Shown here piece after piece: positions 17,673-27,190 of a stretch of 64,000 nucleotides of DNA. How positions within the stretch are numbered: position 1 is the stretch's first letter; every line of letters begins with the position of its first letter. The DNA is from Paragemmobacter ruber. GTDB taxonomy: Bacteria > Pseudomonadota > Alphaproteobacteria > Rhodobacterales > Rhodobacteraceae. The DNA lies in contig NZ_JAAATW010000001.1 in the NCBI RefSeq assembly GCF_009908315.1, positions 1,550,001 through 1,614,000 on the forward strand, given 5' to 3'. The notes below the pieces were generated by a model that was not told where the DNA came from, searched no databases, and worked only from the letters and a program-made list of their open reading frames with translations. The translations under genes were made by a program, and so were the position numbers.

Positions 17673-18422
17673 TTAACCGCCGCTCCGCTTCACGCTGGCG
17701 GTCACGTAATTGCACGAAAGATCCCGCGCCGACAGCGACCAGGACCAGCTTATGGGATTGAAAACCATACCCTTTTTGTCCACCGGCTCCAGCCCCGCGC
17801 GGCGGATCAGATCATAAAGCTCGTCCGGCGTGATGAACTTCGCCCATTCATGCGTGCCCTTGGGCAGCCAGCGCATCACATATTCCGCCCCGATGATCGC
17901 CATGACAAAACTCTTCGGATTGCGGTTCAAGGTAGAGCAGATCATCAACCCATTGTCTTTCAACAACATCTGACACGCTGTCAGATAGGCCAACGGGTCT
18001 GCCACATGCTCCACCACTTCCATGTTGAGAACGACATCGAACCGCTCGCCCGCCGCCGCCATGTCCTCCGCAGTCGTATGCCGGTAATCAATCCGCAACC
18101 CCGATTGTTCTGCATGCAACCGCGCCACCGGGATGTTCCGCGCCGCCGCATCCGCCCCCACGACATCGGCCCCCAGCCGCGCCATGGGTTCTGACAAAAG
18201 CCCGCCACCGCAGCCAATATCCAGTATTCTCAACCCCTTGAAGGGCAGGGGCTGGGTCAGGTCACGGTCAAACTCCGCCGCGATCTGGTTGGTGATATAG
18301 TCTAGACGGCACGGGTTGAGCATGTGCAGCGGCTTGAACTTGCCGTTCGGATCCCACCATTCGGCGGCCATCGCCTCGAATTTTGCCACCTCTGCCGGAT
18401 CTACGGTCGTCGTTGCCGTCAT
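17673..18422 (-). CDS. ubiG: UbiG, ubiquinone O-methyltransferase
   Basis: A SAM-dependent O-methyltransferase that performs both O-methylation steps of ubiquinone synthesis (249 residues). The family N-terminus is visible as [19 protein letters not shown] followed by [13 protein letters not shown] motif I appears as [21 protein letters not shown], one residue past [18 protein letters not shown] and [10 protein letters not shown] are also UbiG marks. It diverges from the proline iminopeptidase gene across 55 bases that must hold both promoters. It is separate from the ubiE-ubiB pair at 5-7.6 kb. Confidence 0.96.
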   Translation of the reverse strand: MTATTTVDPAEVAKFEAMAAEWWDPNGKFKPLHMLNPCRLDYITNQIAAEFDRDLTQPLPFKGLRILDIGCGGGLLSEPMARLGADVVGADAAARNIPVARLHAEQSGLRIDYRHTTAEDMAAAGERFDVVLNMEVVEHVADPLAYLTACQMLLKDNGLMICSTLNRNPKSFVMAIIGAEYVMRWLPKGTHEWAKFITPDELYDLIRRAGLEPVDKKGMVFNPISWSWSLSARDLSCNYVTASVKRSGG

Positions 18423-18477
18423 GGCGTCCTCTTGTTTAACTTTGGTTCAACAGTTTTGCGCGTTATATAGGGCAACG

Positions 18478-19449
18478 ATGGACCACAGATCAGGCCAAAA
18501 GCGCGCAGTTGAATTTCTCTACCCGCCGATCGACCCGTTCGATCAGCGCGTGATCGCCATGGCCGATGGGCATCGCATCTATGTCGAACAATGCGGCAAT
18601 CCGAACGGCATACCCGTCATCGTGCTGCACGGCGGCCCGGGCGGCGGGTGCAGCCCCGCGATGCGGCGTTACTTCGATCCGACCGTGTTTCGCATCATCC
18701 TGTTCGATCAGCGCGGCTGCGGCCGATCCCGCCCGCACGCCGTGGTGATCCAGAACACCACATGGCACCTCGTCTCGGATATCGAGGTGATCCGCAACGA
18801 ACTGGGCATCTCGCGCTGGATCTGCTTTGGCGGCAGTTGGGGCGCGACGCTGGCGCTCATCTACGCCATCACCCATCCCGAACGGGTGGTGCACATGGTT
18901 CTGCGCGGCGTTTTCCTCATGACCCGGTCCGAACTTGACTGGTTCTACGGCGGTGGCGCCGGTGCCTTCTTCCCGGAGCTTTGGGCGCGCTTCGTCAACG
19001 CCATCCCGTCGGATGAACGTGGCGACCTGATCGCCGCTTATCACCGCCGCCTCTTCTCGGGCAACGTGATGGAAGAAACGCGCTTTGGCCGCATCTGGGC
19101 CAATTGGGAAAACGCGCTGGCCTCCATCCACCATGATGGCCCGTTAGGGGAAAGCCCCGCCGAATACGCCCGGGCCTTCGCCCGGCTGGAGAACCACTAC
19201 TTCTACAACGGCGGCTTTCTGGAAGAAGACGGCTGGATCCTGCGCGAAAAGGGCCGGATCAAGCACATCCCCGCCACGATCATCCAGGGGCGGTATGACA
19301 TGATCTGTCCGCCCGTATCGGCCTGGAAACTGGCGCAAGGCTGGGACAATTGCGAAATCCGCCTGATCCCCTTTGCCGGTCACGCCCTGTCGGAACCCGG
19401 CATCAGCGAAGGGCTGGTGCGCGCGATGGATGGCCTGCGCCGCTTCTGA
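18478..19449 (+). CDS. pip: Proline iminopeptidase
   Basis: An alpha/beta-hydrolase aminopeptidase that releases N-terminal proline from peptides in the cytoplasm (323 residues). The family motifs are HGGPGGGCSP (oxyanion region), FDQRGCGRSRPH and the nucleophile elbow GGSWGATLAL with S120. The charge-relay Asp (GRYDMICPP) and His (FAGHALSE) are present. The ATG at 18478 gives MDHRSGQKRAVEFLYPPIDP, the expected N-terminus; a longer reading begins inside ubiG on the other strand. The rimP leader follows. Confidence 0.95.
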   Translation: MDHRSGQKRAVEFLYPPIDPFDQRVIAMADGHRIYVEQCGNPNGIPVIVLHGGPGGGCSPAMRRYFDPTVFRIILFDQRGCGRSRPHAVVIQNTTWHLVSDIEVIRNELGISRWICFGGSWGATLALIYAITHPERVVHMVLRGVFLMTRSELDWFYGGGAGAFFPELWARFVNAIPSDERGDLIAAYHRRLFSGNVMEETRFGRIWANWENALASIHHDGPLGESPAEYARAFARLENHYFYNGGFLEEDGWILREKGRIKHIPATIIQGRYDMICPPVSAWKLAQGWDNCEIRLIPFAGHALSEPGISEGLVRAMDGLRRF

Positions 19450-19473
19450 TCGCGGCGGTCCTGACCAAAACCC

Positions 19474-19502
19474 TTGCAGACTCGGGCCCCGCCACGTATA
19501 TG
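19474..19502 (+). promoter_or_regulatory. Likely housekeeping promoter of the rimP-nusA-infB operon
   Basis: TTGCAG (19474-19479) and TATATG (19497-19502) are separated by 17 bases, a good match to a sigma-70 type promoter. It lies just after the pip stop and before the leader hairpins. Confidence 0.6.
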
Positions 19503-19512
19503 GCCTTACAAC

Positions 19513-19580
19513 AGCGGTGTCGGGGTCCAAACCCGGCCCCACCGAACCTGACATGCGGGCCGCTGAGCCCGCTTTTTTGT
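19513..19580 (+). ncRNA. rimP leader (attenuator-like RNA)
   Basis: Two successive hairpins lie between the predicted promoter and rimP. The first is built from CGGTGTCGGGG and CCCGGCCCCACCG. The second is a clean terminator with stem GCGGGC/GCCCGC (19555-19560, 19567-19572) followed by six T, ending 18 bases before the rimP start. A two-hairpin leader of this kind upstream of rimP is a described alphaproteobacterial attenuator family. The terminator could also simply end pip transcription, but its place downstream of the promoter favours attenuation. Confidence 0.65.
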
Positions 19581-19596
19581 TTCCATCGGAACCCGA

Positions 19597-20208
19597 ATGA
19601 CCGACCTGATCGCCAAGACCGCCATCGACCGCCGCCTCGCGGCCATCGTCGGCCCCGTCATCGAAGGGCTGGGCTTCGAACTTGTTCGCATCCGGCTCAT
19701 GGGCGGCAAGACCCGCGTCCTGCAGATCATGGCCGACCGCCCCGATGGCGGGATCGAGGTGGACGATTGCGCCGCCATCTCCACCGCCGTCTCTGCCGTG
19801 CTGGATGTCGAAGACCCGATCGAGGAAAACTATGTCCTCGAAGTATCCTCCCCCGGGATCGACCGGCCGCTGACGCGGCTGAAGGATTTCGACATTTGGG
19901 CCGATTACGAGGCCCGGATCGAGACCACCGAACTCATCGACGGCCGCCGCCGCTTCAAGGGCATTCTGCAAGGCACCGAAGGCGACGAGGTGCTGATCGA
20001 AATCGAAGAGGCGGGTCAGCCCCTGACCATCGGCCTGAAATTCGACTGGCTGTCGGATGCCAAGCTGATCCTGACCGACGACCTGATCGCCGAGATGCTG
20101 CGCCAGCGCAAAGCTTCTGGCGCGATCGACGAAAGCAAGTTCACCGACATCGAAGAATTCGAAGGCGAAGAGGAAACCCCCTCCGACGCGCCCGAAACGA
20201 AACACTGA
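19597..20208 (+). CDS. rimP: Ribosome maturation factor RimP
   Basis: A 203-residue factor needed for 30S subunit maturation. The family signature is in [20 protein letters not shown], followed by [16 protein letters not shown], and then the conserved [14 protein letters not shown]. The acidic C-terminal tail ([17 protein letters not shown]) is variable in the family. It is first in the operon with nusA, ylxR and infB, the classic transcription-translation operon. Control is probably through the leader terminator immediately upstream. Confidence 0.95.
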   Translation: MTDLIAKTAIDRRLAAIVGPVIEGLGFELVRIRLMGGKTRVLQIMADRPDGGIEVDDCAAISTAVSAVLDVEDPIEENYVLEVSSPGIDRPLTRLKDFDIWADYEARIETTELIDGRRRFKGILQGTEGDEVLIEIEEAGQPLTIGLKFDWLSDAKLILTDDLIAEMLRQRKASGAIDESKFTDIEEFEGEEETPSDAPETKH

Positions 20209-20226
20209 CGAAGCCCGGAGGCCATC

Positions 20227-21837
20227 ATGGCAATCACCTCTGCGAACCAGCTCGAACTCCTGCAAACGGCCGAGGCCGTGGCCCGGGAAAAGATGATCGA
20301 CCCGGATCTGGTGATCCAGGCGATGGAAGAATCGCTCGCCCGCGCCGCCAAGTCGCGCTACGGCAGCGATCTCGACATCCGCGTGAGGATCGACCGCAAG
20401 ACGGGCCGCGCCACCTTTGCCCGCATCCGCACGGTCGTCGAAGATGAGGCGGTGGAAAACCACCACGCCCAGCTGACCGTCAAGCAGGCCAAGGCCTACA
20501 AGGCCGATGCCGCCGTGGGCGATGAAATCATCGACGAGGTTCCCCCCGTCGATCTGGGCCGCATCGCGGCGCAATCGGCCAAGCAGGTGATCCTGCAAAA
20601 GGTGCGCGAGGCCGAGCGGGATCGCCAGTTCGAAGAATTCAAGGATCGCAAGGGCAGCATCATCAACGGCGTGGTGAAGCGCGAAGAATACGGCAACATC
20701 ATCGTCGATATCGGCCGTGGCGAAGGCATCCTGCGCCGCAACGAAAAGATCGGCCGCGAAGCCTATCGCCCGAACGATCGCATCCGCTGCTACATCAAGG
20801 ATGTCCGGCGCGAGGCGCGCGGTCCGCAGGTCTTCCTGTCGCGTACCGACCCGATGTTCATGGCCGAACTGTTCAAGATGGAAGTGCCCGAAATCTACGA
20901 CGGCATCATCGAGATCAAGGCCGTCGCCCGCGATCCGGGTTCGCGCGCCAAGATCGCCGTGATCAGCTATGACAACTCCATCGACCCGGTCGGTGCCTGC
21001 GTCGGGATGCGCGGCAGCCGCGTGCAGGCCGTGGTGAACGAACTGCAGGGCGAAAAGATCGACATCATCCCGTGGAACCAGGATCAGGCCACCTTCCTTG
21101 TGAACGCGCTGCAACCGGCCGAGGTGTCCAAGGTCGTGATCGACGAAGAAGCCGGCAAGATCGAGGTTGTCGTCCCGGATGAGCAGCTTTCCCTCGCCAT
21201 CGGCCGCCGTGGCCAGAACGTGCGTCTGGCGTCGCAACTGACGGGCCTTGATATCGACATCATGACCGAGGCCGAGGAATCGCAGCGCCGTCAGGCCGAA
21301 TTCGCGGAACGCACCAAGCTGTTCATGGACACGCTCGATGTCGATGAGATGATGGCGCAACTCCTTGTTTCCGAAGGCTTCACCAACCTCGAAGAAGTGG
21401 CCTATGTCGAAGCGGACGAACTTCTGTCCATCGACGGCTTTGATGAGGATACGGCGGCCGAGTTGCAGGCCCGCGCGCGTGACTTCCTCGAAGAGCAGAA
21501 CCGCAAGGCACTGGAAGCAGCCCGCGCGATGGGCGTCGAGGAAAGCCTCATTGAATTCGAAGGTCTCACCCCCCAGATGGTAGAGGCGCTGGCCAAGGAC
21601 GGCATCAAGACGCTGGAAGACTTCGCCACCTGCGCCGACTGGGAACTCGCCGGTGGCTGGACGACCGAGAACGGCCAGCGCAAGAAAGACGAAGGCGTGC
21701 TCGAGAAGTTCGAGATGTCGCTGGAAGAGGCGCAGCACCTGATCATGACCGCGCGCGTCATGCTGGGCTGGGTTGATCCGACCGAACTGGAAACCGCCGC
21801 CGCCGAAAGCGACGAAGACGAGGAGGCCGAAGCCTGA
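20227..21837 (+). CDS. nusA: Transcription termination/antitermination factor NusA
   Basis: An RNA polymerase-associated factor governing pausing, termination and antitermination (536 residues). Domains in order are the N-terminal polymerase-binding domain (about 1-125), S1 (about 135-200, with KREEYGNIIVDIGRGEGILR), two KH domains (GACVGMRGSRVQAVVNEL; LAIGRRGQNVRLASQL) and a C-terminal pair of helix-hairpin-helix repeats typical of proteobacteria. It lies 18 bases after rimP. In E. coli NusA regulates its own operon, which may also hold here given the leader. Confidence 0.97.
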   Translation: MAITSANQLELLQTAEAVAREKMIDPDLVIQAMEESLARAAKSRYGSDLDIRVRIDRKTGRATFARIRTVVEDEAVENHHAQLTVKQAKAYKADAAVGDEIIDEVPPVDLGRIAAQSAKQVILQKVREAERDRQFEEFKDRKGSIINGVVKREEYGNIIVDIGRGEGILRRNEKIGREAYRPNDRIRCYIKDVRREARGPQVFLSRTDPMFMAELFKMEVPEIYDGIIEIKAVARDPGSRAKIAVISYDNSIDPVGACVGMRGSRVQAVVNELQGEKIDIIPWNQDQATFLVNALQPAEVSKVVIDEEAGKIEVVVPDEQLSLAIGRRGQNVRLASQLTGLDIDIMTEAEESQRRQAEFAERTKLFMDTLDVDEMMAQLLVSEGFTNLEEVAYVEADELLSIDGFDEDTAAELQARARDFLEEQNRKALEAARAMGVEESLIEFEGLTPQMVEALAKDGIKTLEDFATCADWELAGGWTTENGQRKKDEGVLEKFEMSLEEAQHLIMTARVMLGWVDPTELETAAAESDEDEEAEA

Positions 21838-21865
21838 TCGCAGGCTTCGGGTTCAGGGAACGCCC

Positions 21866-22498
21866 ATGACGCGGGGTGGCCGGGAAACGGATCAGGACGG
21901 ACCAGAGCGCAAGTGCATCGTCTCTGGCGAAAGCCAGCCGAAGGCTGGACTGATCCGCTTTGTCGTGGATCCCGACGGCGGGGTCGTTCCCGATGTGATC
22001 GGGCGTCTGCCGGGGCGGGGCTTCTATGTCGCGGCGGATCGCAAGGCGATTGACAAGGCGGCGGCAAAGGGGCTTTTCTCCCGGGCCGCGCGCCAGCCGG
22101 TCAAGGTGCCCGACGGTTTGTCGGATCTGATCGAGGCGCAGCTCTTGCGGCGGGTGATCGACAGCCTGTCGATGGCGCGCAAGGCAGGGCAGGCCGTCAC
22201 CGGCTATGAAAAGGTGAAGGAATGGCTGGCAAAGGGGCAGGCGCGCGTCCTGATCCAGGCCAGCGACGGATCGGAACGCGGCAAGACCAAGCTGCACCCG
22301 CCCAAGGACGATGGGGCCTTTATCGGCTGTCTTTCCTCGGGGGAATTGGGTTTGGCTTTCGGCCGTGAACGTGCGATACACGCCGCGCTTGCGGCTGGTG
22401 GACTCGAACGACGTGTTGTAGAGGAAGCGGCAAGGCTTGCGGGAATCCGCGGGCATATCGGCGGAATTTCCGCCGGAGAGGATACGAAGACGGCATGA
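21866..22498 (+). CDS. YlxR-type RNA-binding protein fused to an L7Ae-like domain
   Basis: A 210-residue protein in the slot between nusA and infB. The N-terminal part has the YlxR (DUF448) pattern: [19 protein letters not shown], then [12 protein letters not shown]. The second half ([20 protein letters not shown] and [15 protein letters not shown]) resembles the ribosomal L7Ae/L30e fold. Alphaproteobacteria often carry this fusion. It probably binds RNA, but its exact role is unknown. The ATG at 21866 is preferred over one inside nusA. Its stop overlaps the infB start as ATGA. Confidence 0.8.
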   Translation: MTRGGRETDQDGPERKCIVSGESQPKAGLIRFVVDPDGGVVPDVIGRLPGRGFYVAADRKAIDKAAAKGLFSRAARQPVKVPDGLSDLIEAQLLRRVIDSLSMARKAGQAVTGYEKVKEWLAKGQARVLIQASDGSERGKTKLHPPKDDGAFIGCLSSGELGLAFGRERAIHAALAAGGLERRVVEEAARLAGIRGHIGGISAGEDTKTA

Positions 22499-25089
22499 GC
22501 GATACTGACGGCAAGAAACCCCTCGGCTTGGGTGGCGGGGCACGTGGCCCCGGCCAGGTGAAGCAAAGCTTCAGCCATGGCCGCACCAAGAGCGTCGCCG
22601 TAGAGGTGAAGCGCAAGCGTGTGGTTGTCCCCACGAAGCCCGGCACGCCGGGTGCGACCGGTGGTGCATCCGGCACCGCAACGCATCTGGGTGATCCTTC
22701 CAAGCGTCCCGCCGGCATCACCGATGCCGAAATGGAACGGCGTCTCGCCGCGCTCCGTGCCGCCAAGGCGCGCGAGCAGGAAGATGCCGCCCGCCGGGCC
22801 GAGGAAGAAAAGGCGCGCGAGGAAGAACGCCAGCGCCGCCGCGAAGAGATCGAGGCGAAGGAACGCGAAGATCGCGAACGCGAAGCCGCGCTCCGCGCCA
22901 AGGCCGAAGAAGAGGAACGCGCCGCCCGCGCTGCCGAAGAGGCACGCATCGCCGCCGCCGCCGCCCGCAAGGCCGAGGTTCTGGGCACCCGCCCGAGATC
23001 GGCCACCGCCGCCGCGCCCGAAGCGCCGGCCGCCAAGGCCGCGCCTGCCGCCCCGGCAGAGGATGCCGCCCGTGGCGGTGCCGCCGCCGCCGCCGCGCCC
23101 CGCGCGCCGCTGGCCCCGCGCAAGGCCGAACGTGAACGCGACGAACGCGCCACCGACCGAGACCGCGGCAAGGTGAAGGGCGACGAAGGCCGCCGCGCCG
23201 GCAAGCTGACGCTGTCGGATGCCATCTCGGATGAAGGCGGGCGTCAGCGCTCGCTTGCCGCGATGAAGCGGAAACAGGAAAAGGCCCGGCAAAAGGCGAT
23301 GGGTTTCGGCCAGAAGGCCGAAAAGCAGGTGCGCGATGTGCAGCTGCCCGAAACCATCGTCGTGTCGGAACTGGCCAACCGCATGGCGGAACGTGCCGCC
23401 GACGTGGTCAAGGTGCTCATGAAAATGGGCATGATGGTCACCATGAACCAGACCATCGACGCCGACACCGCCGAACTGGTGATCGAAGAGTTCGGCCACA
23501 AGGCCGTGCGCGTGTCCGATGCCGATGTGGAACAGGCGATTGAAACGGTCAGCGACCGGGACGAAGACCTGCGCCCGCGTCCGCCGATCGTCACCATCAT
23601 GGGCCATGTCGACCACGGCAAGACCTCGCTTCTGGATGCGATCCGCAAGGCCAATGTCGTGGCGGGCGAAGCCGGTGGCATCACCCAGCATATCGGCGCC
23701 TATCAGGTGAAAACCCCCAACGGCTCGCTCGTATCCTTCCTGGATACGCCGGGCCACGCGGCCTTTACCTCCATGCGCGCGCGTGGCGCGCAGGTGACCG
23801 ATATCGTCGTTCTGGTGGTGGCGGCAGATGATGCCGTGATGCCCCAGACGATCGAGGCGATCAACCACGCCAAGGCCGCCAAAGTGCCGATGATCGTCGC
23901 CATCAACAAATGCGACAAGCCGGATGCAAACCCCCAGAAGGTTCGCACCGATCTGCTGCAGCATGAGGTGGTCGTCGAACAGATGTCAGGCGAAGTGCAG
24001 GATGTCGAGGTTTCGGCCAAGACGGGCAAGGGTCTGGACAACCTGCTGGAGGCGATCGCCCTGCAGGCCGAAATCCTTGAACTCAAGGCCAACCCGAACC
24101 GCGCCGCCATGGGCGCCGTGATCGAGGCCAAGCTGGACGTGGGTCGCGGGCCTGTGGCCACCGTGCTTGTCCAGAACGGCACCCTGCGCAAGGGCGACAT
24201 CTTCGTTGTGGGTGAAAAGTGGGGCAAGGTCCGCGCACTGATCAACGACAAGGGTGAAACCGTCCCCGAGGCCGGTCCCTCCGTCCCGGTCGAGGTGCTG
24301 GGTCTGAACGGCACGCCCGAAGCGGGCGACGTTCTGAACGTCGTGGAAACCGAGGCGCAGGCGCGCGAGATCGCGGATTACCGTGAAAAGGCCGCCAAGG
24401 ACAAACGCGCCGCTGCCGGTGCCGCCACGACGCTGGAACAGCTTATGGCCAAGGCCAAGGCGGATGCTGACGTGGCCGAACTGCCCGTTCTCGTCAAGGC
24501 GGATGTGCAAGGGTCGGCCGAGGCGATTGTTCAGGCTTTGGAAAAAGTCGGCAACGATGAGGTGCGCGTTCGCGTGCTGCATTACGGCGTGGGTGCAATC
24601 ACCGATTCCGATGTCGGTCTGGCCGAGGCGTCCAAGGCCCCGATCATCGGCTTCAACGTGCGCGCCAATGCCACGGCCCGCAACGCGGCCCAGCAGAAGG
24701 GCGTGGAGATCCGCTACTATTCGATCATCTACGACCTGATCGACGACATCAAACAGGCCGCCTCTGGCCTGCTCAAGGCGGAAGTACGCGAAAACTTCAT
24801 CGGCTACGCACGCATCCAGGAAGTGTTCCGCATCACCGGCGTCGGCAACGTCGCGGGTTGCCTTGTCACCGAAGGTGTGGCCCGCCGCTCGGCCGGTGTG
24901 CGCCTGCTGCGCGACAACGTGGTCATCCACGAGGGCACGCTCAAGACACTCAAGCGCTTCAAGGACGAGGTCAAGGAAGTCCAGTCCGGGCAGGAATGTG
25001 GTATGGCCTTCGAACGCTACGAAGACATCCGCGCGGGCGATGTGATCGAAATCTTCGAACGCGAAGAGGTGCAGCGCACGCTTGCCTGA
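22495..25089 (+). CDS. infB: Translation initiation factor IF-2
   Basis: A GTPase that brings initiator tRNA to the 30S subunit (864 residues). The N-terminal third is a long charged region rich in Ala, Glu, Arg and Lys (about residues 70-260), probably a coiled coil. The IF2_N segment follows ([18 protein letters not shown]). G-domain motifs are [12 protein letters not shown] (G1), DTPGHAAF (G3), NKCD (G4) and SAKTGKG (G5). The domain IV region ends in [19 protein letters not shown]. It overlaps ylxR by 4 bases and ends at a strong bidirectional terminator. Confidence 0.98.
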   Translation: MSDTDGKKPLGLGGGARGPGQVKQSFSHGRTKSVAVEVKRKRVVVPTKPGTPGATGGASGTATHLGDPSKRPAGITDAEMERRLAALRAAKAREQEDAARRAEEEKAREEERQRRREEIEAKEREDREREAALRAKAEEEERAARAAEEARIAAAAARKAEVLGTRPRSATAAAPEAPAAKAAPAAPAEDAARGGAAAAAAPRAPLAPRKAERERDERATDRDRGKVKGDEGRRAGKLTLSDAISDEGGRQRSLAAMKRKQEKARQKAMGFGQKAEKQVRDVQLPETIVVSELANRMAERAADVVKVLMKMGMMVTMNQTIDADTAELVIEEFGHKAVRVSDADVEQAIETVSDRDEDLRPRPPIVTIMGHVDHGKTSLLDAIRKANVVAGEAGGITQHIGAYQVKTPNGSLVSFLDTPGHAAFTSMRARGAQVTDIVVLVVAADDAVMPQTIEAINHAKAAKVPMIVAINKCDKPDANPQKVRTDLLQHEVVVEQMSGEVQDVEVSAKTGKGLDNLLEAIALQAEILELKANPNRAAMGAVIEAKLDVGRGPVATVLVQNGTLRKGDIFVVGEKWGKVRALINDKGETVPEAGPSVPVEVLGLNGTPEAGDVLNVVETEAQAREIADYREKAAKDKRAAAGAATTLEQLMAKAKADADVAELPVLVKADVQGSAEAIVQALEKVGNDEVRVRVLHYGVGAITDSDVGLAEASKAPIIGFNVRANATARNAAQQKGVEIRYYSIIYDLIDDIKQAASGLLKAEVRENFIGYARIQEVFRITGVGNVAGCLVTEGVARRSAGVRLLRDNVVIHEGTLKTLKRFKDEVKEVQSGQECGMAFERYEDIRAGDVIEIFEREEVQRTLA

Positions 25090-25107
25090 TGGCAGCAGCG
25101 CCTGAAA

Positions 25108-25145
25108 ACGAAACAGGCCGGGCAGCGATGCCCGGCCTGTTTCGT
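25108..25145. terminator. Perfect bidirectional terminator between infB and the small gene
   Basis: A 16-base perfect stem (25108-25123 with 25130-25145) and a 6-base loop AGCGAT. The arms carry AAA and TTT runs on the outside, so it can terminate in both directions: the infB operon from the left and the small minus-strand gene from the right. Confidence 0.85.
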
Positions 25146-25159
25146 TCGCGCGGTGGTGA

Positions 25160-25315
25160 TCAGTTGGCGCTGGCCATCTCCCCCTTGGCCGGTGCAACGG
25201 GCAGACCGACGAAGGTCTTTTCATCCACGCGCACCATCAGCTTTCCATCCGAAAGCTGCCCAACAAGAATCCCCTGCACCGACACGCAGCTACCGATCGT
25301 GATTGTTCTAAGCAT
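25160..25315 (-). CDS. Small hypothetical protein (51 residues)
   Basis: A short reading frame starting MLRTITIGSCVSVQGILVGQ and ending GEMASAN. It has an ATG preceded by a purine-rich ribosome site (GGGGGGAA about 5 bases upstream), and its stop lies 14 bases before a perfect terminator stem. Both signs support a real gene despite its size. The sequence alternates hydrophobic and polar residues as in a small beta structure (GKLMVRVDEKTFVGLPV). It carries no signal peptide or membrane helix. I do not recognise a family. The region between its start and mutT (25316-25419) is AT-richer and could hold the promoter. Confidence 0.6.
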   Translation of the reverse strand: MLRTITIGSCVSVQGILVGQLSDGKLMVRVDEKTFVGLPVAPAKGEMASAN

Positions 25316-25419
25316 ACTGTTCCCCCCATACGGAAAGAAAGATTAATACGAATTGTTGCCAAATCCAGAACAATTCTGTCCGCGTCGGGGGTAAGCCGAG
25401 AAATTTCGTATAGATTGCG

Positions 25420-25818
25420 CTACAGCCAATCCCGCAGGATCGGGATCAGCGGAATGTCCGCCGGTGGCATCGGGTAATCCCGCAGGTTCTGCGCCCGCAC
25501 CCAAGCCAGACGCTGGCCTTCGCGCCCCTGCACGATTCCCTCCCACTTGCGGCAGGCGAACAGCGGCATCAGCAGGTGGAACCCCTCATAGCTGTGGCTG
25601 GCAAAGGTCAGCGGTGCCAGGCAGCTGGACCAGGTGTCGATCCCCAATTCTTCCTTCAACTCGCGGATCAGCGCGGCCTCGGGCGTCTCGCCCGGTTCCA
25701 CCTTGCCGCCGGGAAACTCCCACAGGCCGGCCATGGATTTCCCCTCGGGGCGCTGCGCCAGCAGCACCCGGCCCTCCACATCAATCAGCGCGACGGCCGA
25801 AACCAGAACGACCTTCAC
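25420..25818 (-). CDS. mutT: 8-oxo-dGTP diphosphatase (MutT, Nudix)
   Basis: A Nudix hydrolase (132 residues) that removes 8-oxo-dGTP from the nucleotide pool. The Nudix box is complete at residues 38-60: G38, E44, R52-E53, E56-E57 and G59, within GKVEPGETPEAALIRELKEE. FPGG precedes it, as in MutT. The start is GTG at 25818, overlapping the argJ stop as GTGA, so translation is coupled to argJ. MutT and the mutM gene at 7.7 kb act on the same lesion at different points. Confidence 0.92.
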   Translation of the reverse strand: MKVVLVSAVALIDVEGRVLLAQRPEGKSMAGLWEFPGGKVEPGETPEAALIRELKEELGIDTWSSCLAPLTFASHSYEGFHLLMPLFACRKWEGIVQGREGQRLAWVRAQNLRDYPMPPADIPLIPILRDWL

Positions 25819-27173
25819 GAACGGTAATCCGCGTTGATCTCGATATACCGGCTGGTCAGATCGCAGGTCCAGACCGACCGCTTCCCCCGGCCCAGCCCCA
25901 GATCCACCCCGATCACCAGTTCCTCGCCGCGCATATAGGCCGCGCCGTCCTCTTCCCGATAGTCGGGGTTGCGCCAGCCCTTCTGCGCCACAAGGATATC
26001 GCCGAAACGGATTGTCAGCCGGTCACGGTCGGCCTCGGCCCCCGATTTGCCCACGGCGGCGACGATGCGCCCCCAGTTCGGATCCTGCCCCGCGATGGCC
26101 GTCTTCACGAGCGGCGAGTTCGCCACGGCAAAGGCCACCCGCGCGGCATCGGCATCATCCTTTGCCCCGGTCACCCGCACCTCGACAAACTTCGTCGCAC
26201 CCTCGCCATCGCGCACCACCTGATGCGCAAGATCCATCATCACGCCCCGCAGCGCCGCCTCAAAGGCCTTGGCGACCGGTCCCTTCACCTCGGCCGCAGC
26301 CGACTGCCCCGTCGCCGCGACCAGCAGCGTGTCGGAGGTTGAGGTATCGCTGTCCACGGTGATGGAGTTGAAGGTCGCATCCACATTCCGCGACAGCATC
26401 TTTTGCAGATTGGCCGCCGAAATCGTTGCATCGGTAAAGATATAGACCAGCATCGTCGCCATATCCGGCGCGATCATGCCCGATCCCTTGGCGATCCCGG
26501 CGATGCGGATCTCGCCGCCATCGCCCTGCACGATGGCAGAGGCGCCTTTGGGAAAGGTATCCGTGGTCATCATCGCATGGGCGGCCATCTCGATGGCATC
26601 CTCACGCAGATCGGCCACAAGGGCCGGGATCTGCGAGGTGATCCTTTCAAAGGGCAAAGGCTCGCCGATCACCCCGGTAGAGGACGAGAACACCCTGCTC
26701 GCCGGTATCTCCAGTGCTTCGGCCACGCCCCCGGTCACGGCGGCGACGGCCGCATCGCCCACCTTGCCCGTAAACGCGTTGGAATTGCCGGAATTCACGA
26801 TGATCGCCGCGCCCGCACCGCCAGGCACCTTCATAGCCAGCTTGGCCTGGCAGTCCCGCACACAGCCCGACCGGGTGGAAGACCGCGTGAACACGCCCGC
26901 CATCGCCGTTCCCGGCGCCAACCGCACCAGCATCACATCCTTGCGGTTCTGATAGCGCACCCCCGCCTCGACCGCGGCAAACTCCACCCCTGCGATCACA
27001 GGCAGCTTGGGAAAACCATCCTTCGGGGCCAGCGGCGATACGGGCTTGGCCTTCTTCTTCACCGGGGCGGCCGTCAGCGCCGCCCCGATCTCTTCTCCCA
27101 TCACACGGGCCTTCAGCTTGCGGACCTTCTTCTTCAGCGCCCGCGCTTCTGCCTTCCAATCGGTCTTTGCCAT
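25815..27173 (-). CDS. argJ: ArgJ, bifunctional ornithine acetyltransferase/N-acetylglutamate synthase
   Basis: This enzyme transfers acetyl from N-acetylornithine to glutamate, and in bifunctional forms also makes acetylglutamate from acetyl-CoA (452 residues). The proenzyme self-cleaves before a threonine, seen here at T240 in DMATMLVYI. IIVNSGNSNAFTG and SSTGVIGEPLP are also diagnostic. The N-terminal ~40 residues are a Lys/Arg/Ala-rich extension (ARALKKKVRKLKARVMGEE) that is unusual; family homology starts near PVSPLAPK. It sits between ppiC (17-base gap) and mutT (overlap) in one operon. Confidence 0.95.
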   Translation of the reverse strand: MAKTDWKAEARALKKKVRKLKARVMGEEIGAALTAAPVKKKAKPVSPLAPKDGFPKLPVIAGVEFAAVEAGVRYQNRKDVMLVRLAPGTAMAGVFTRSSTRSGCVRDCQAKLAMKVPGGAGAAIIVNSGNSNAFTGKVGDAAVAAVTGGVAEALEIPASRVFSSSTGVIGEPLPFERITSQIPALVADLREDAIEMAAHAMMTTDTFPKGASAIVQGDGGEIRIAGIAKGSGMIAPDMATMLVYIFTDATISAANLQKMLSRNVDATFNSITVDSDTSTSDTLLVAATGQSAAAEVKGPVAKAFEAALRGVMMDLAHQVVRDGEGATKFVEVRVTGAKDDADAARVAFAVANSPLVKTAIAGQDPNWGRIVAAVGKSGAEADRDRLTIRFGDILVAQKGWRNPDYREEDGAAYMRGEELVIGVDLGLGRGKRSVWTCDLTSRYIEINADYRS

Positions 27174-27190
27174 CGGCCCGTCTCCCGGTT

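Noticed and set aside
19144-21738. An 864-residue minus-strand frame opposite nusA and rimP
   Set aside because: High-GC shadow of real genes; composition is His/Arg/Gly-rich and no family is recognisable.
22204-23964. A 586-residue minus-strand frame opposite infB
   Set aside because: Repetitive Gly/Arg composition produced by the alanine and glutamate codons of infB on the other strand.
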